Below, in pieces: positions 14,901-16,276 of a DNA stretch of 16,276 bases. Origin of the DNA: an uncultured Eubacteriales bacterium (GTDB lineage Bacteria > Bacillota > Clostridia > Oscillospirales > Acutalibacteraceae); assembly GCA_900319615.1 (NCBI GenBank), contig ONPE01000031.1, forward strand, positions 1 to 16,276, in the 5' to 3' direction. The notes beneath the pieces were generated by a model, which searched no databases, was not told the origin of the DNA, and saw nothing but the letters and a program-made list of their open reading frames with translations. How positions within the stretch are numbered: the first letter of the stretch is position 1; each line of letters opens with the position of its first letter. Position numbers and translations under genes: made by a program.

Positions 14901-16276
14901 CGGAGAAAAGATCCTGTTCGGCGTCAACAGGCTGTTTTCAAAAGAGCCCACCACAAACGAGTCCGAGATCGTCTATACGCACATCGCTCAGGCTTTGGCG
15001 AGAGAATATGAGGATCTGTACTACGTCAATACAGAAACGGATGAGTTTATAGAGTTCCAGACGGACAGCACTCTCGGTATCCTAACCGAGGCTCGCCGCG
15101 GCGTGGATTTCTTTGAGGGCTGTCAGAGAGATGTGAAGCTGTTCGTCCATCCCGAGGATCAGGAAAAGTTTGTCAAAACGATGGATCCTGAATTCCTCAA
15201 AAACGAGATGGACAAATCAAAAGAATATGAACTTATATATCGCAGGATAAAGAACGGCAGGACGTTCTACGCTCGGATGTATATTTCAAGATTTGAAGAC
15301 GATAAGCGACTTCTCGTCTTGGCTGTGTCGGATATAGACGAGATGATCAAGAACCGCGAGTCTGAGGAGAGGATCAGGGAGGAGCGTATCATCTACGCGC
15401 GTCTCCACGCTCTCACCGGCAACTTTGTCGTCGTCTACGTCGTCGACCCCGAGACCGGCAGCTACCGCGAGTTCAGCTCGACCGATCATTACGAAGAGAG
15501 CTTTGCGCAGGCTAAGGAGGGCGCAGACTTCTTTGCGACGCTCCGCAACGCGGTACAGGTCTACGGCCATCCGAAAGACGTCGATCGCGTCCTCTCGCTG
15601 ATTACACCGGAGAATGTGATGGCGGAGATCGAGCGCAGCGGTATCTTTACCGTCGGTTACCGTATCCTGATGGGGGACAGATATGTCCACTTCCAGCTCA
15701 AAGCGGCGATGGTGGAGGAGAACGAAGGCTCGCGCCTGATTGTCGGTCTCAACGATATCGACGCGCAGGTTCGTCAGGAGCAGGAATACACAAGACGTCT
15801 CGCAAAAGCACAGAGCGAAGCGAATATAGATTTCCTCACAGGTGTCAAGAACAAGCACGCTTACGCTGTTATGGAAGCGTCCTTGAACAGTCATATCGAA
15901 AAGCACAATCAGGAGCCGTTCGCGGTCGTTGTATTTGACGTCAACAACCTTAAAACTGTCAACGACAGCTTGGGTCACCGCGCAGGCGACAACTACCTGT
16001 GTGAATCGTGCAAGATCATCTGTGATATCTTCAAGAGGAGCCCCGTGTTCCGTATCGGCGGCGACGAATTCGCTATCATAGCTCAGGGGCGCGATTATGA
16101 TCGTGTGGAAGAGCTGATCGCGAAGGTGGACGATCACAACGCGAAAGCCATGCAGAACGACGGCATCGTTATAGCCTGCGGTATGGCAAGATACGATAAC
16201 GACGCAAATGTCGCCGCGGTTTTCGAGCGTGCAGATCATAATATGTACGAGAACAAGAACCGCCTGAAAGAAGAAT
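11977..16276 (+). CDS. Giant cytosolic c-di-GMP protein: PAS, degenerate GGDEF, EAL, repeated sensory modules, GGDEF (partial, runs off edge)
   Basis: The frame is open from the ATG at 11977 to the window end (1433 residues, no stop) and has no membrane segment. A PAS-like domain (about 15-125) comes first. GGDEF-1 (about 158-315) has RIGADHF (233-239) where RxGGDEF is expected, so it is probably not a cyclase. EAL (about 325-560) keeps the phosphodiesterase residues Glu355, Asn414, Glu446, Asp476, Asp477, Lys497, Glu533 and Gln553. A PAS-like stretch (about 580-720) is followed by four repeated modules of about 135-140 residues, starting near 726, 866, 999 and 1139. Each has the pattern Y..YVVD..T..Y.E, then an EDR-like or equivalent segment, then YR(L/R/I) and a closing GV..ID-type strand. 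GGDEF-2 (from about 1283) has the canonical RIGGDEF (1359-1365) and DVNNLKTVND, but no RxxD inhibitory site. It is thus predicted to both make and break c-di-GMP. GGDEF-2 is almost complete at the edge, so the stop may be close. Confidence 0.93.
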   Translation, partial: MKRYHFDEQLQATYESMQVPFAIYQFINKRIVTIALSDGFCELFGYDDKAQAYHDMDHNMYKDTHPDDMARIEDAAFRFATEDGKYEVIYRTAMKDSAGYRIVHAWGRHVYTEDGVRLAHIWYADEGAYTEEPQAAESELQRAMNNALHMASMEKTRSYDSLTGLPNMTYFFEQAEVEKERIQQQGGMPILLYVDFNGMKFFNARHGFAEGDSILQTFARMLSQTFGHECSCRIGADHFAVLTEDEGIEERLKGIFEKFSETCGGKTPPVHVGIYPYRIEDVPASAACDRAKLACTSLNGSYTSVYCYYDTELREEAFLKQYIIENFNTALRERWIDVYLQPIVRAVNERVCDVEALARWNDPEKGLLSPAIFIPVLEESGLIYKLDLYMLDRVIEAIKLYSEEGFLDVPHSINISRADFDACDIVEEIRKRVDASGIGRDMITIEITESVIGRDLEFMKKQVERFRELGFSVWMDDFGSGYSSVEVLQNIKFDVIKFDMSFLRKLETGEEGKIILTELMRMVTSLNVDTVCEGVEMESQVRFLQEIGCSKLQGYYYSKPLPLDTVRKMHDENLLIEYENPKESGYYENVSRVNLFGIGVIAGEGENTLQSNFGAIPISVIEVGKDVPMYMRSNRAYREFAKRYFNVDITNGGEALEQLPGSFGSAVISVVKECSESGNRLFFDDRMPDGSVIRAFVRRVDVNPVTGNAAVAIAVLSVSEPDEKTLYADIAKSLAADYYNIYVIDLDTDTYIEYISQVGGEDIAVQRHGRGFFESAKRDTMTRIYEEDREPFLKWFSKENVLKEIDEHGFFTTTYRLIDTGTPMYVNMKINRMQGGNRLILGVSIIDTQMKQQEEEKKLRQERVSLGRIAALAGNYIALYIVDPATEHFYKYSSSMEYSKLGLTEEGDAFFDQVKTDGEKVIYPEDRERLLYILTKDNVLRAIRQHGMFVHNYRLLIEGRYMPVSLRATMLREDDGEKILFGVNRLFSKEPTTNESEIVYTHIAQALAREYEDLYYVNTETDEFIEFQTDSTLGILTEARRGVDFFEGCQRDVKLFVHPEDQEKFVKTMDPEFLKNEMDKSKEYELIYRRIKNGRTFYARMYISRFEDDKRLLVLAVSDIDEMIKNRESEERIREERIIYARLHALTGNFVVVYVVDPETGSYREFSSTDHYEESFAQAKEGADFFATLRNAVQVYGHPKDVDRVLSLITPENVMAEIERSGIFTVGYRILMGDRYVHFQLKAAMVEENEGSRLIVGLNDIDAQVRQEQEYTRRLAKAQSEANIDFLTGVKNKHAYAVMEASLNSHIEKHNQEPFAVVVFDVNNLKTVNDSLGHRAGDNYLCESCKIICDIFKRSPVFRIGGDEFAIIAQGRDYDRVEELIAKVDDHNAKAMQNDGIVIACGMARYDNDANVAAVFERADHNMYENKNRLKEE

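Overview
The window looks like a chromosomal segment of a Gram-positive, Clostridia-type bacterium, most likely a Ruminococcus or a close relative in Oscillospiraceae. This is inferred from strong AGGAG-type ribosome binding sites, sigma-A-like promoters, a LytS/YesM-type histidine kinase, a REC-XRE regulator, short XRE proteins and a very large multi-PAS GGDEF/EAL protein. No rRNA, tRNA, IS element, phage gene or CRISPR array was seen.

Region A (198-9685, all minus strand, read right to left) looks like one functional cluster. It begins with a seven-helix histidine kinase (9685-8378). Next come a response regulator with an XRE-type DNA-binding domain (8374-7748), an unrecognised seven-helix membrane protein (7751-7077, TTG start) and a PrsW-type intramembrane protease (7089-6421, GTG start). 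After these lie three tandem copies of one unrecognised family of secreted, multi-span membrane proteins. The copy nearest the protease (6424-5013) is wrecked by three internal deletions. The other two (4950-2671 and 2483-198) are intact. Gene junctions from the kinase to the broken copy either overlap or are 3 nt apart, so this part is almost certainly one transcript. A candidate promoter lies just upstream of the kinase. The likely logic is that the kinase/regulator pair senses an envelope signal, the PrsW protease cuts a membrane substrate, and the tandem membrane proteins are the substrates, effectors or sensed partners. No sigma/anti-sigma pair, the classical PrsW partner, is present.

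Region B (9686-10157) is a 472-bp divergent intergenic region. It holds promoters for both directions and a small GC-rich dyad that could be a structured leader.

Region C (10158-11553, plus strand) holds a pyridoxamine-phosphate-oxidase-like flavin protein and an alpha/beta hydrolase, ending in a textbook intrinsic terminator.

Region D (11586-16276, plus strand) holds a 70-residue XRE-type DNA-binding protein with its own promoter. A promoter with a perfect 17-bp palindrome in its spacer follows, and then a giant cytosolic cyclic-di-GMP protein that runs off the right edge. This protein is PAS, degenerate GGDEF, intact EAL, PAS-like, four repeated sensory modules and an intact GGDEF.

Two repeat types lie between genes: an 87-bp unit present twice at the left edge, and short ATTGCGAGG-type palindromic repeat elements.
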